Positions 37,597 through 50,258 are shown, counted from the first letter of the stretch. The stretch is 64,000 bases of DNA from Gymnothorax reevesii (GCA_029721435.1 CM056583.1:45723120-45787119); one strand, 5' to 3'. The notes: generated from the letters alone by a model not told the origin. A program made the numbers and translations.

Positions 37597-40500
37597 ATAA
37601 AGGGAGGGATATTAGCCTCGGAATTTTCAGGTCAAACGACGCGTCTGAGGTCCATGGTCCCCCCCTCCCCAAAAAAAAAAAAAAAAAAAAAAAAAGCCGG
37701 AAGAGAAATTAAACAGCGACATCGTCGCAAAGAGGTGAGCAAAGTTATTAAAATACTCGCATAAAGACATAACGTCAAGGATGATTTATGATATACAGAC
37801 GAAAGAATAAATCATAAACCCTGTTTGTTCCCAATGCAGCCTGAGCTATATGACTCGGTGAGATCTACAACGAAAACTAAGGCGGGCATTTTAGTCTAAT
37901 ATAAACATACAACTAGTAACAACTGGAATAATTAAAAGGCCAACAATGCTTAATTGTTCGTGATTAATTAAACCAGTCTCATTCAGTCTCATTCATAATG
38001 TTTTAATGTTAATTTCGAGTCGTGATGGCCGGCCGCGGGGAGAAGGCAAAGCATCGAAAGATCTCCTCCTTCAGTACGACCGGCGGGGTGACCCAAAAAC
38101 AAACAGTTTGTATTTTCCAACATCATGTTTGTGGGTTCGTTCTTAAGCAACTTCTCTCATTTTGAGAGCCAAAAATAATAATTGATTAAGCATCTTCTCA
38201 GTATTTTTGCCCTCAAAATTAAAAAGATTGTTCTTTTTTTTTTTTTTTTTTTTGCCAAGAACGGTTCTCGGCAACCATTCTCGGCTTGAAGTATCCCATG
38301 CGCATAATTTTTTGGTGCAGCAAGCTGTCAATCCCACCAAACTCCGTAAATAGGAGGCGATTAGTCTGTACTTCAGCAGAAAGCAAACAGGAAGAGCAAA
38401 TGCTCCCACCTCCAGGATCCTGGTCCCTCCCTCTCCCAGACGGTTCGTTTGAGGATCTTCAGAATTTAAGACCTGCGACACAACTTTGCTAGAAATCAAG
38501 CAACATGCATGCTCACCACTGTTCCGGCAGATCTCTGAAAAAAGTGGGCGTTTTTAAACTCAGACCTGCAACAACAATTCGGACAAGTGCACACATGCAT
38601 CCACAAAAGGGTAAAAAGAGATGACTAGGCAAGCCTAGAATAATGTGGCAAAGAAAAGATATTCACACATATATCAGCACTTGTTGTGGCATGGGGACAA
38701 TTAATGCACCTGGCTTCATCTTATAAACAAGACATGAGAGAAGCTATATGTGAAAACATGGTTGCAACTCGTAACTGTATATAAAATGACCACATATAGG
38801 CCCCTTTTGACACAATTTTATAGTGAAAACTTTGACCCTTTGCTTGCCATGCTTGTCATATCTCTGATTCTGCTGACATTTGAGCCCTGAAAATCTGCTA
38901 AAAAAAAAAAAAGGATTGTATTTTTAGGAAAAAATCAATTTCCATATAAAAGCTCAGAGGGGTATTTTGATCCCACAATACCACCCTCGTTTGAAGAATT
39001 TGGAATTTTGCTCCAATTTCAGGTGCAAATTATAAATCTGACCTTTATTTCTACCTTTTCAATGTTTGTTCCTGGTGGAAACTATTTTATCTGTGTGTAC
39101 ACCAAATTTCTGGACTAGGGATTTCAATTCTGGAGGCAGTGACCCTTAAAAATGACTTCTTAGCAAAGGCGCTTTTTCCAGTGTGAAAATTCCACATTTC
39201 CCAGAGCTGAAAAAATATGAAATTCTCACAATTCTGCCAAAATTTTGTACAGCCAGTTCTTGGTCCCAAATAACCTGTACACAAAGTTTGAACAAAATCT
39301 GGGTCGGTGAGCAACACCTCCATCTGAATTGACAAGGAATGACCCTACAGTCAAAATATAGATCTTACATTAATACTAGGATGTTACTACATTTAATTTC
39401 TTGGAAAGGAATTCCAAACATAATAAAATACATGGAATGACAACATCCTTTAGCACTGTAGTCAAAAGGTGCTGTTCAATCAAGCAAATCAAAAGAATTT
39501 GATTTGAGGACAAATTATAAGCAGGTGCCAAACCATGGTTCCACTCATCCGTGATGTTTAAAGATAGCCCCTTAATGACAAAAGGGTCTAAAAAACTTCA
39601 CAACTGCAACTGTGGGGAGTTGAGAGCTCCAAGGCACGAGCAGACTAGCTTTGAAGTTGGCTGATAGCACTCGAAAACACATGTGAACAGGCTTTGATCT
39701 CACAAAGCGAATGCATGTTCCTGTAGGATAGGCTCCTCCTCAAAGAACAACTGACCCCACAAACTCATGGCAGGAGTGATCTGATGCCAAATAAGAACAT
39801 ACTAATTTCACATGAAAAGGCAGCACAAATTTAGCAACAGCACAAAGGGAGATAATGATTCAGGAACAAATACCTGGTCTCCGCCCAGAAGCCATGGTAT
39901 CAAAGTGCAACTGCCAAAAGTTCCAGCATGAAGCTTTTAAGAAACAACCAACCATATCAGTCAAATACACCAATTAAAATCGATTATAAAAACAAAATGT
40001 TTCAACAAGAATACATTTCTAAAAGGCTGAGAAAACATTTGAGAACATTTGATGCAAAATCATGCATGACATTTCTGGATATTTACCACTGAGGAAAAAC
40101 GTACGCATCTCAGACACATGTAAACATTATAACAGTTTGGGCAGCAAGCAAACTTCGTAATTGTGCCAGATTATGTTTTTCCACTGACTCCAGATGAGGC
40201 AAAACAGCAAGAACAAAAACAATGTTATCAAACCAGAACTTTTCAAAAGTTAAAAGTAGAATTGCAAAGAAAAACAGGTAAAATGCGTTTGCTCCATTCC
40301 AAACCAGCACAAATGTCCAAACAGACACACAATCCCTCCATTAACAAGAGTGCAATAGCAAATATCCCAAAATCCCCACAGCAAATTGAAATGGATAGCC
40401 ATCCAAGCATCTCCGCAGTTAAGCTTCAGATGACAGCTGACTGCCTTGTGGAATAATCTATTCAGACCCGGCAACAGTGTGGCAGCACTCCGCACGCAAG

Positions 40501-41700
40501 CTCATACAGCCAATCACAATTGCAATCAGAATGTATTCTTACCAAACAGTGACATAATCCAATCTCCATCAATGATATCTCCAAATGAGGTGTCAATAGT
40601 CTCTAAAGGCGCTGGCAGCCATGAAAAGAAATTTAAAGCTCATGTATGAGCACACTTCGCCCCCACCCCCCACCCCCCCCCCCCCCCATATTCAAGGCAC
40701 CAATAACATATTAAAGACACCCAGTCCAATAAAAGGATGAAAGAAGTGACCGAGGAGAGGAAAAAATCATGCCTTCCCTTCAGAGCTCACCCTGCGGATG
40801 ATGGCAGAGCAGTCTTCCGTCTAAAGTAAAATTAAACAATGGGAAATGCACTCCTCTGTGTCCTGCCAGTCAACCCTGCGCTCACTGGAGAGCAATAGCA
40901 CTGAAATAGTGTCTGGAAAGCATCAAAGCACACAATTCCTGGGGAGGACCAGGAGGAGGAGGAGGAGGAGGAGAGGGGTGGGGACAGGGCCATTGTTTAC
41001 GAGGCTGCTCCTCGCTCCTTGGCAGAGAGAATGAATCCCTGAATTCCAACGGCCCAGAAGGACACAGGGACAGTGGTAAATCACAGCCGTCTGAGGTTTG
41101 GGACCGCGCGATCCAGATTGGGACCATTTCCACCCCTTTGGGGTTCGGGCTGGGGTGGGGGGGTGATGTGGCACAGAGGCAAAGCTTCCTCCCCAGAACA
41201 TGCAAATCGACTCAAATTTACAACTAACTGCAGCGGAACAGACGGGCCTGCTGCGGGGACAAGTTAAAATAGACAGTGAAATCTGGGGAGATTTGTGCCA
41301 GACCTCAAGTCAAAGATTTAATGGCAGAGGGCCCACAAGAGACGCACTCGTCATCTGCACGGAACAATACTCTAAGGAACAACACCAATTCAGTCATCAA
41401 TCAATTCTAACTCATGGATAAAACCAAAGGAATGCTGCCCCACAGTACCTTATGTTACAAATAAAATGCAACTATGCCAAGAGCCTTTGATACTTATGAA
41501 ATTTCCATCCCCTTGAAGTACCCTGCCTTCATATCACCCAATGTTCTTTTGCCATATTTACACTTAAAATTTGCAGATACACACAGCATTTACAAATGAT
41601 TTTTGCCATTTTATTCCTTGTCAATCAACTGAATATTAGGCATTTCTATTGAGTACTACAGTGTTATTAGTCTGTACACCTGACTCCATAATCATCCTCA
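37597..41700. other. Intronic sequence with homopolymers and a GGA tract
   Basis: A-runs occur near 37671-37695 and 38901-38911, a T-run at 38235-38253, C-rich tracts at 40660-40687, and (AGG)n at 40951-40973. A GC-rich stretch at 40950-41170 gives proline-rich ORFs on the minus strand that are shadows of the simple repeats. No real exon was recognised. Confidence 0.55.
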
Positions 41701-41713
41701 TTTCATACCATTA

Positions 41714-43760
41714 TCTCCACCAAGGAGATATTTTCCAGTTCATTTTCTGATTGCCCATTTGCCAGCAGGATTACAGAAAAACTACAGACCTGACTTCAAT
41801 GAAACTTTGTGGAAGGATGTAGCATGAGCCAAAGAAGAAACCTTCATATTTTGGAGCAGATCTTTGCCGGTTGGATAACTAATTTCCCTTTTTGTTAATA
41901 TTGCAAGATCGGGCATTTGACCTTGGTGGCATAAATGCCACATCTTAAAATCCAGTAGATGGTAGTTAAGTTCAACAGTGACAACACAATCCAAATGCAG
42001 TGATGAGGGGGGCCAAGAAGTCCAGCAAGGCAAAGTCGTCATGTCAACTTGGGGTGATCATGCTAAAAGCATAGCGATGATCACTGACAGCCAATTTTTG
42101 GAGATCTGAGGAAAGTCTGATTGTGAATGAGATATGACCTCATGCCCTCCCTGGGTTATTCATCTTCAATCTGGCTGTAACGACAGAACCGCTTTGAAAA
42201 CCTGAAATTCATAGGATCCATTATGAGGCTTAGACTAAAAATTCCTTAGCAAATTTGGTGAAAATTGGACAAAATTTGTGGCCGGTGAAAAAGATTTAAA
42301 CCTTTCGATATACGGCTGCTGCAGCAATTGGCTTGAGGACAAGTTCCCATGTCTCAGACTCAGGACCTCCAACAGTTCGGTTCAGATACATCGTATCATT
42401 GCAGAGATTTGACCACATTTCCTGTTTGGCAGCTTTAGCCTCAATTTAGATTGGCTGAGATGGGTGGATGCTTTTGAAATATCAAAAATCCATATAGATA
42501 TCTTTAGACTAAGTCTTATGAAGTTAAGTTGCACATTTAGTGAAAACTGGGGAAAGAAAATTGTTGTATCTGAAAATTTAACGTTTCAATAAAATCCAAC
42601 ATAGGTGCATAAATAAGGTTGACAGAAGTTCCCATGTCTCAGACTCAGGACCTCCAACAGTTCGGTTCAGATACATCGTATCATTGCAGAGATTTGACCA
42701 CATTTCCTGTTTGGCAGCTTTAGCCTCAATTTAGATTGGCTGAGATGGGTGGATGCTTTTGAAATATCAAAAATCCATATAGATATCTTTAGACTAAGTC
42801 TTATGAAGTTAAGTTGCACATTTAGTGAAAACTGGGGAAAGAAAATTGTTGTATCTGAAAATTTAACGTTTCAATAAAATCCAATATAGGTGCATAAATA
42901 AGGTTGACAGAAGTTACTATGTCTCAGTCTTGGGACCACCCACAGTAATGCCAGACACAAGAATTACTTTTGAAGACAAATGTATCAGTCAAACCACATT
43001 GTTGCGAATTGCAGCACCCTCCAGGAGTAAAATCAGTTTTTTTATGCTACCTAAACATATAGTCGCAGGTCTATGTGACAAGATAGATTTTGAGACATTT
43101 AAACCATTGCGGAGATGAGACTTAACTTCCAGTGAGGTGGCTTCACTGCTGGTTCTGATAGGCGGCGATGGGTGAACGCTGACAGAAATCCGAAATCTGA
43201 TCATTTTAGTGGGGCTTGGTCTGAAGATCTGAACAAATTTTGGTGAAAATCAGGCAATATGGTGCCTGTAAAAAAAACTTCACAAAATCCAATATGGTGG
43301 AAAATCGACCGTGGTGGAAATTAACTTCGTAGGGTGCATTAAATTCATCTTGATCCAAGGAATCCAAAGTCACGTCATTTTTTTGTTTTTTTTTTGTTTG
43401 AATTGCATTCAAAAATCACATGCATGAATCCATCACCAACTTTGACCTTTTTGTGGCAATCGGGTGCTTGAAAAGGTGACATGAAACATGGCAAAAATTG
43501 GTCAAAAATAATCAGGGGACTGTCCCCAATCTGTCTGCATTGAATATGCCAAATTTCAAAACTTCTTAATATACAGTTCAAGGGGCTGATATTCTTCCTA
43601 AAGACCTTTGGTGGGATTACGAATATGTAAAATTAAATAAATAAATAAGACTGCCTCCAGAGCTTCACTGCTTGGCTCAAGTCATAAAAATATTCAGTTT
43701 GCAACTGCGAATCTGCGAATCAGGGGAGTGGACTATTGGCCTTGGTGGAGGCCACCACTC
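41714..43760. repeat. Complex dispersed repeat bounded by CCACCAAGGAG and CCTTGGTGGAGG palindromes
   Basis: The block starts with ATCTCCACCAAGGAGAT (41714-41730) and ends with GGCCTTGGTGGAGGCC (about 43738-43753); these are inverted relative to each other and each is itself palindromic. Interior text such as CCATTTGCCAGCAGGATTAC and GACTTCAATGAAACTTTGTG matches, from recall, a repeat very common in fish genomes. It contains the 285-bp tandem duplication. No transposase was recognised. Confidence 0.6.
42341..42910. repeat. 285-bp tandem duplication, two almost identical units plus a diverged partial third
   Basis: AAGTTCCCATGTCTCAGACT starts at 42341 and again at 42626, exactly 285 bp apart. 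A diverged AAGTTACTATGTCTCAGTCT starts at 42911, again 285 bp on. The first two units appear identical apart from CCAACATAGG versus CCAATATAGG near their ends, so the duplication is recent compared with the surrounding repeat. Confidence 0.95.
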
Positions 43761-43809
43761 CCCAAATGACACTCACTTCACTACTGTTCTGGAATGCACA
43801 AACAAGGTA

Positions 43810-44568
43810 CAACACCAATTCCAAAATAGTTGGGACAAAGTGTAAATTCTAATTAAAATCAAACAATGACTTTCAAATCTCACCAGTCAGTATTTTATTC
43901 ACAGTAGAACAGAGATAACATAGCAAATGTTGAAACTAAGAAATTTTACAATTTTATGAACAAAATGAGCTCATTTCAAATTTGATGGCTCCTGTAATGT
44001 CAATGACAGAATCATGCCGGTGAGTGATGTAGTGGCGTCTGAGGGCCTGAAGATCACGGGCATCCAGCTTAAGGCCTTCAGCCTTGTCCATTACGCAGTT
44101 TTTTCCAGTTTCTCTGAATCTTTTGATGATATAATGCACTATTGATGAGGAAACCTTCAAAGCCCTTGCAATTTGATGTTGAGGAACACTGTTTTTAAAG
44201 TATTCCACTTTTTTTTTCTTAACGCAAGCCTTCACAGGTTGGAGAGCCTCTGGCCATTTACTTGTGAGCGACTCAGCCTCTCTAAGACATCCCTTTTATA
44301 GCCAATCATGTAATACACCTGATGCCAGTTAATGCAATAAATTGCTCAATGTTCTTTCAGCTGATTATCTCATCGTTTTTTCAGCCCTTTTCTGCCTGTG
44401 TCCCAACTTGAGCTCATTTTGTAGACAAAAATGTAAAATGTTTCAACATTTGAAATGTTATCCATGTTCTACTGTAAATAACATATTGGCTCATGTGTTC
44501 TGAAAAAGTTGCATTTCGATTTTATTCACAATTTACACTTCGTCCCAACTATTTCGAAATTGGGGTTG
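43810..44568 (-). mobile_element. Deletion derivative of the mariner/Tc1 family
   Basis: TA at 43808-43809 and 44569-44570 flanks ends CAACACCAATTCCAAAATAG and CTATTTCGAAATTGGGGTTG. The 759-bp copy keeps about 200 bp at each end plus the 5' part of the transposase (minus strand, 44235 to about 43985). That part encodes VEYFKNSVPQHQIARALK, SSIVHYIIKRFRETGKN and LDARDLQALRRHYITH, a helix-turn-helix DNA-binding domain. The catalytic domain is gone. It has the same family ends and promoter-side sequence as 15630-18107. Confidence 0.9.
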
Positions 44569-44621
44569 TAAATGAAAGGTTGTTCTTAGAAAGACGACTT
44601 GTCAAAATCAAAATTTATTAA

Positions 44622-46587
44622 CCCCTTTGCGCAGAAGCCAAATCTGGCTTTTTAGGTGTTACCTGATTTAAGGCTTTATAATTTAAGATTGCAGCTTTAC
44701 AGACAGGAAAACTTTGGCTCAATTGAGTCTAGACACTTGAAGCATTTAGACTCCCATCAAATTATAGTTTATTTTTATGATTTTGTTGGAGAAAAGGGGC
44801 TGCAAACATAAAAAAATCTTCATGAGAATTCACCATTGAAATAGAAAAAAAAAAATAATGCTGACAATTGAAAAACTGCTGGGGCCTAAAACTATACATT
44901 TCTGGGATCATAAACTATTTGACCACAAGTACAATTCATCTTTAACATTCCATTTTAGATTACCCACTTGCTATGAGACAAATTAGACAGCTATCCAGGT
45001 GTCTCTCCAAAGTCTGACATCCATCAACATTTTTAACTGTCAAATCATACTTTAATCATATATTTAACACAAATAAACTTTTGGGGCTTGAAATTCGGCA
45101 TGAACTAATGATTTTCTGGTTGAGTTTTGCATGAATTAATCAATATCAGTGCAGTGGAACATCATTGGTCACCAGTAACCTCTCAAAACATGCCTTTTCT
45201 CCATAATAAAGTTAACAATATTGTCCATTTCTCTTCGAAGTACCCCAAGCATTAAATGAAGTGCAGATTTAACAGCTATAACATTCACGCAAGACCAAAC
45301 ATGATATGAATAAAAAGCTAACCGCTCTCACATCCGAGCTCATAACCTTACACCTTATAAGGGTGAAAACTCACTAACTCAGTAATATCTGAATTCTGAA
45401 ATACACCTTATTTTAACAGAACAGAAATTTCACTTTCAGGAAAAAAATACAACGACATATGCCTCCATATTCATCAGAGTGGTGTAATGAACGTACCGAG
45501 GGATCTACCGACCTGCGTGGGATGTATGCATTTGGAGAAACGAAAACCTCGGCATTCGAGGTCTCTAAACGCGGTATAGATTCTACAGCAAAAAGCCAAA
45601 TTAAGCAAAATGCAAACAGAGTAGAAGTATAACCTGTTTTCTTCATTGATGCCCTGCTCCAGAGACAGATGTATCGGGTAGAAGGAACGTTCCAGTTCTG
45701 TTTCATTCGGAATAATTCCCGTTGACCGCGTCCATACAACATTTAAATCTCGTAAATGAAACTGAACACTTCAGAACGGTCTCGAGTGTCTTTATTTCTT
45801 TGATATCGCATCATTTTCAGCTGCGCAACCGCGGCCAACATTCGAAGAATACAACCGACCTTACTTTTACGCTTAGCTTTGTATCCCATTCTTATTGTCC
45901 GATCAATGTATTTCAGTTATAGATGAAAGTTAAGACACTGGGGAATGGGATAAGAAACGAGTCTGTCAACACATCGTTACCGGGGAAGCTTCACGAGGAC
46001 GTGAACTATAACTGTAGAGTTACGCAGATGAATCTGAGTATATAATTGAGTGACTGGCTATCGACACCAGTACTTCGGTGGATAGAAGGGAGCGCTGAAT
46101 TTGTCGATGGAGGAATCTAAGCGTTAATCCATGGGAGGGAACTACGCATATTTTGTGTGTGATGATTGTAACTGACAGTAGAATGTGAGAGAAGCAATAC
46201 TATGTCGGATTTTTTTCTTTACAAAACGTATTTTTTTAACCACTAATTGGAATACTGTTGGCTCACTGTAGCTAAAATGGTTGCTACAGAGTAGTACTTT
46301 TTTTTTCTGTCGCAAGTGATAATTTTTTAAAACTACTGGATTGATACTATGGGCAAGGATATTGACCAGTTTGCACATCAGGCTTAGCTGAGGAGTTTAA
46401 TCCATGCTACTCCTGAAAAACAGGGATTGGAGGGAACTTCTCCATACTATAAATCGCGTTTCAGCTCTGCCTGCTTGTGAATATCCAATAGCTGATCCGG
46501 GGGTGCCATCTTGTGGTCGAGTACTGTAACTTAAGTGCTTACATTTGCATATCTATAGACGCGAGCGTCTACATCTGCAGAAAGGGG
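44622..46587. mobile_element. Candidate piggyBac-type non-autonomous element
   Basis: TTAA at 44618-44621 and 46588-46591 brackets ends CCCCTTTGCGCAGAAG and (inverted) CCCCTTTCTGCAGATG, 13 of 16 bases identical. TTAA duplication with CCC-starting short inverted repeats is the piggyBac signature. Subterminal hairpins are seen on both sides: AAGCCAAATCTGGCTT near 44626-44641 and AGACGCGAGCGTCT at 46557-46570. No transposase was recognised; the interior carries an unexplained ORF (45413-45646). Confidence 0.65.
45413..45646 (-). CDS. Unknown 77-codon ORF with signal-peptide-like N-terminus, inside the piggyBac-type element
   Basis: The reading frame is open to 45742, but the ATG at 45646 gives a textbook leader: MKKTGYTS, then LFAFCLIWLFAV, then ESIPRLETS. 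An A lies at -3. The remainder (EVFVSPNAYIP, then RSVDPSVRSLHHS) has no domain I recognise and ends with a hydrophobic KVKFLF stretch. GTACGT at about 45501-45496 on this strand could be a donor, so it might be a first exon. It could equally be chance. No homology can be claimed. Confidence 0.25.
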   Translation of the reverse strand: MKKTGYTSTLFAFCLIWLFAVESIPRLETSNAEVFVSPNAYIPRRSVDPSVRSLHHSDEYGGICRCIFFLKVKFLFC

Positions 46588-46959
46588 TTAAGGTGAAAAG
46601 ATATGTCTGAAGAAGAGAATCCAAAAAATAGTGCTGCAGTACTGTAGCTCACATGGACATTTACACCAAAGTTTTTCAGTCCTTTTGTTTAAGTCAACCA
46701 TTGAATGGCATTATTTCAGTTGCCAAATAATCACAAACATGGTTTAACATGGTAATGAAAATATTTTTGAAATAAAAACTTACAGCGTACATTATAAGCT
46801 GGGCATAATTTTTATATTGATTAAAAAAAAATGTTTTGGCAACCAAAAAAATTCAATCAGAATTTTACAAATATTTTCTGTTCCCAAAACCATATATCTA
46901 AATTAAAGAGTGTAAGTGATCATGTTTGTAGATCTATTTAAAATAACCTTCAATGCATT

Positions 46960-46974
46960 GGGGGGGGGGGGGGG
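46960..46974. repeat. Poly(G) run
   Basis: Fifteen consecutive G residues, a likely site of assembly or length error. Confidence 0.95.
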
Positions 46975-47304
46975 TGACATACACTTTTCCAAGTATTTAT
47001 GAGATTCATAAACTCTCCAGGATTGAAAAAAAGAGAACGGAGGGGATGTCCTGTAGTAATCAATTCCAACAGGCATCCAACAGTTTACCTACCAATTAAT
47101 GCTTCACTGTACCACATCATATTCTTTCCTGAGGCTTCCCACAACTGCTGGCTTCATAGTGAATTTCAGCCTAGATAGCTCTATGTTTTCCTGTAGCTAT
47201 GATAGTGTTCAACTGTATGAAAAGTATTGTCAGCATGATCAAGTGAAAAAGTGGTTTTATTGGCATTTCCTATTAAAAAAAAAAAAAAAAAAAAGTGTGG
47301 CCTA

Positions 47305-48060
47305 ATGGTCAAATAAAGGTCAAAATGCATTGCACAGCAAAACCTGTGACATGTGTTCAGCCTTGCTGCTTAGCATCTACAAAGGCCATTTCAATATGGC
47401 TGCCGCTGTTGCCATATTTGAAATGGAATCAGACAACTCGAACAAACTTTCATCTCCCTAGAAGAAGTAAGAAGTAAGCCTGTTTCAAGCCTTGTGGCCT
47501 ATTGACCCGGTGTTTAACCCGTTTTTGAGGCATGAAGCAACTAGGAGTATTACTACTCCCCCTGGATGGGATGTCAGTCTATCGCAGGTACTCCCCCCAG
47601 CTCTTATTTGCTGGCACCCATTTATACCCATTTATACACCTGGGTGGAGTGAGGCGTGGAGAGTGGGAGTAAAGTGTTTTGCCCAAGAACATACTGCGAA
47701 GACCGTGGCCAGGGCTTGAACTCAGGACCTTCCAATCACAAGTCAAGCCTACTTGACCACTGCGCTACCGCGTCTCCTCTAGTTAAAGGTGTATACAAAG
47801 GTTCAGCTCGATCAGTCACAGTTTCAGAGAAGATTTAAGATATTTCTGAAATTAAGGGGCGTGGCCAAATGACAGGTCAAATGAAGGTCAAAATGCCATG
47901 CACAAAGCCAGAGTTAAATATGTTGAGTGTTGTTATTTGGCACATACCAGGCAAATTTCAGCTGAATTGCTCCAGAAATGAGCGACTAATGAGCCAAAAT
48001 AGCATTTTCAATATGGCTGCCAAAGCCACCATAAAATGCGATTGGACCAAAGTGTGATGT
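47305..48060. repeat. Two direct copies of an unidentified repeat flanking a SINE
   Basis: AAAGGTCAAAATGCATTGCA (about 47316) recurs as GAAGGTCAAAATGCCATGCA (about 47884), and TTTCAATATGGCTGCC (about 47389) recurs near 48007. The SINE lies between the two copies. Confidence 0.6.
47490..47780 (-). mobile_element. tRNA-derived SINE
   Basis: On the minus strand a tRNA-like head contains box A GGTAGCGCAGTGGT (47770-47757) and box B AGTTCAAGCCC (47722-47712), with spacing suited to an internal RNA polymerase III promoter. The body continues through GGGCAAAACACTTTACTCCC, CACCCAGGTGTATAAATGG and GACTGACATCCCATCC, familiar from fish SINEs. Limits are approximate. It is not a tRNA gene: the head cannot form a proper cloverleaf and is fused to the body. 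Confidence 0.75.
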
Positions 48061-50080
48061 GAACCTTTTGTGTGACCTTGACCTTTAACATAGAAACTTA
48101 ATAAAGGAAAAGGGAAAGCTCGGATGTTCATCCCATGATAGCAGGTGGTGTTACTACGCTTTAAAATACATTTAAAATAGGAAACATCTTAAGCACATCA
48201 AACATTGGCGCAAAACAGTATCCCTTATAAGCCCATTGTATGAGTTACAGGAATTCTGAATCTTCGTAAGACATTGACATTTGATGTCATCATCCATTTG
48301 GATAGGGAAATGCCTGATAAATGTGATACAATGTCTGCCGGCTAAAAATTAACTGGTCAGTCATTGTACAGATTAGATTTTGCAAGTGAACAAATCAATG
48401 TTTGGTTTGCGAGTTACATTTTAAGAAGGGCAGTCGCATACTCTTAGCCATGATGGAATAATTTAAAACTTCCAACGTTTCCATAAGTCTTCCTCAGAGC
48501 ATTGAAGGATGATTCAATATTCTGAAGACGACTAGCATTAAAACCATTGGTGGTTTTTTAAATCAAATTACTGCTGAATTGTGGCTACGAGTGTGCGACT
48601 TCCCTGCTCCAACACTGGTGTGCATTCTCTCTCAATACGGAAAAATAAATCAGAACTGGTTTGCAGCCATCCTGCATTTTGAGGAGAGGTTACTGAAGGG
48701 CTTTAATACCTCCAAGGGCACATCACTGAAAATGCCGGGTGGACGAGGTCAAGATGCACAGAACATTTGGCATTCATTGAAACCAGAGATGCAGCAATAA
48801 ATCAGCCTCAATCAGTTTCCATTCAAGACCGCAACATTTGCACAATAACATATTTAATAACTACTGCGGTTTGTAAAAGAGCTTCATGGTGAAACAAAAA
48901 GCAATGGTACACCACTGTTTTGTATCATTAATCTGAGCCAAATAGTATCACATTAACTGCATAGAAAGCCTATAAACTGCAACAAACTGCAAAACCCCAA
49001 GCATGAATTTTATGTTGTTTCTGACTGACAATAGTAAAAGCGTAGCCAATAAAAATATTCTCAGGGACACAACTATTAGCATAATCCTAGGACTCCGTGA
49101 AAACCATTTTAAAAGGCCTTGGAAGAACACACCAACAAGCAAACTTGTAAAATATAACTTCAAATGGCAGTAACTAGACAGCCTCCTGTCCACGACTGGT
49201 GATTCTTCATTCACCTGGGGGGGAAAAAAAAAATCCTCTCGAAATTCTAAGGGCCCAATTCCCAGTACAGGTACTTGTCAGAGGGTCCGGAAACACAACC
49301 CAAATTCTAACATGCATGAAATACTGAGATCCCCCACTACAGGCAGATATCTGGCCTGGAAACAAAACATGGCAGAGGAATGGAGAGGAGGACAACAGAA
49401 GTATGCAGTGGCGCACATGCACAATAACATGTGTCCAAATACAGAATCTTGTAGAGTAATACTAAACAGTTCAAGAGTTTTGGCCCAGAAAATAAGTGTG
49501 ACTGACATGCAGAAAGACAGCACTCATTCCTAAATTCCCATCCACTTCCTGGCAAGAGGTTAAAAAAAGAAAAAAATTTTAGATGGGCATTTTCAAATTT
49601 AGACTGGTTTTGACGAGTACTACATCTGGTCTGGCCATCTTGGTGTATCAGTCGATTGCAAACTGAGCACATTTCTAGGTGTAAAATTCAGCAAATATGA
49701 AAATGGACAGTGATGGACACCCACTTTTGCTTGCAACAGGAATATTAAAATTTCAGTTGTGATTGGTCGAAGGACATTCAAAGGGTGGGCATTATCATTG
49801 TAAAAACCTTTGTAATTCCAAACATGTAAGCCTTTCCGCACTTTGCATCCATTCTCCATTTGAATTCAAGACTAAATTTAGCTGACTGTTTGTGGTATGA
49901 AGCTGGAAACAGAGAACAAGCATTTGCCACTGAAGGTGGCCATGTCATTAAAAACCGCTTCAGTAAATACCACATACTTTAACGCATTAACAAGAGTTTG
50001 AAAAGTGGCCAAAGTGGTGACCTTGAAAATAAGGTCAAGGTGACCCATATTGACTGGTGTCTGCATAATGCCCCAATGTA
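48061..50080. other. Intronic sequence without recognised genes
   Basis: Only short ORFs without recognisable similarity or splice support were seen on both strands. Confidence 0.55.
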
Positions 50081-50084
50081 GGCT

Positions 50085-50206
50085 GATACCAAAATTTGAA
50101 GACTAGGTGCAATGGTTCATGAGGTATCGCGTTAACAAGAAACGGGACGTACGGACGGAGGCTGCTGAATACATAGTCCCCTGTTCCGCGTTGCGGCGGG
50201 GACAAA
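50085..50206 (+). repeat. Dispersed repeat with GGACGGA and terminal hairpin (copy D)
   Basis: The text ACCAAAATTTGAAGACTAGG, TGCAATGGTTCATGAGGT and GGGACGTACGGACGGAG leads to a hairpin: GTCCCC (50176-50181) with GGGGAC (50198-50203), loop containing GTTCCGCGTTGCGGC. The layout matches copies A-C although the sequences differ. Confidence 0.7.
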
Positions 50207-50258
50207 AAGGCTAAAATAGGCACAGACACCGTGTTTCAGTTTTCTGATTTAACCATTA

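Noticed and set aside
40882..41205. Proline-rich minus-strand ORFs
   Set aside because: Driven by the (AGG)n and C-rich simple repeats.
42341..42910. CRISPR-like array
   Set aside because: Two contiguous 285-bp units without spacers in a eukaryotic genome are an ordinary tandem duplication.
47702..47780. tRNA gene
   Set aside because: Box A and box B are present, but the sequence is fused to a SINE body and does not form a full cloverleaf.
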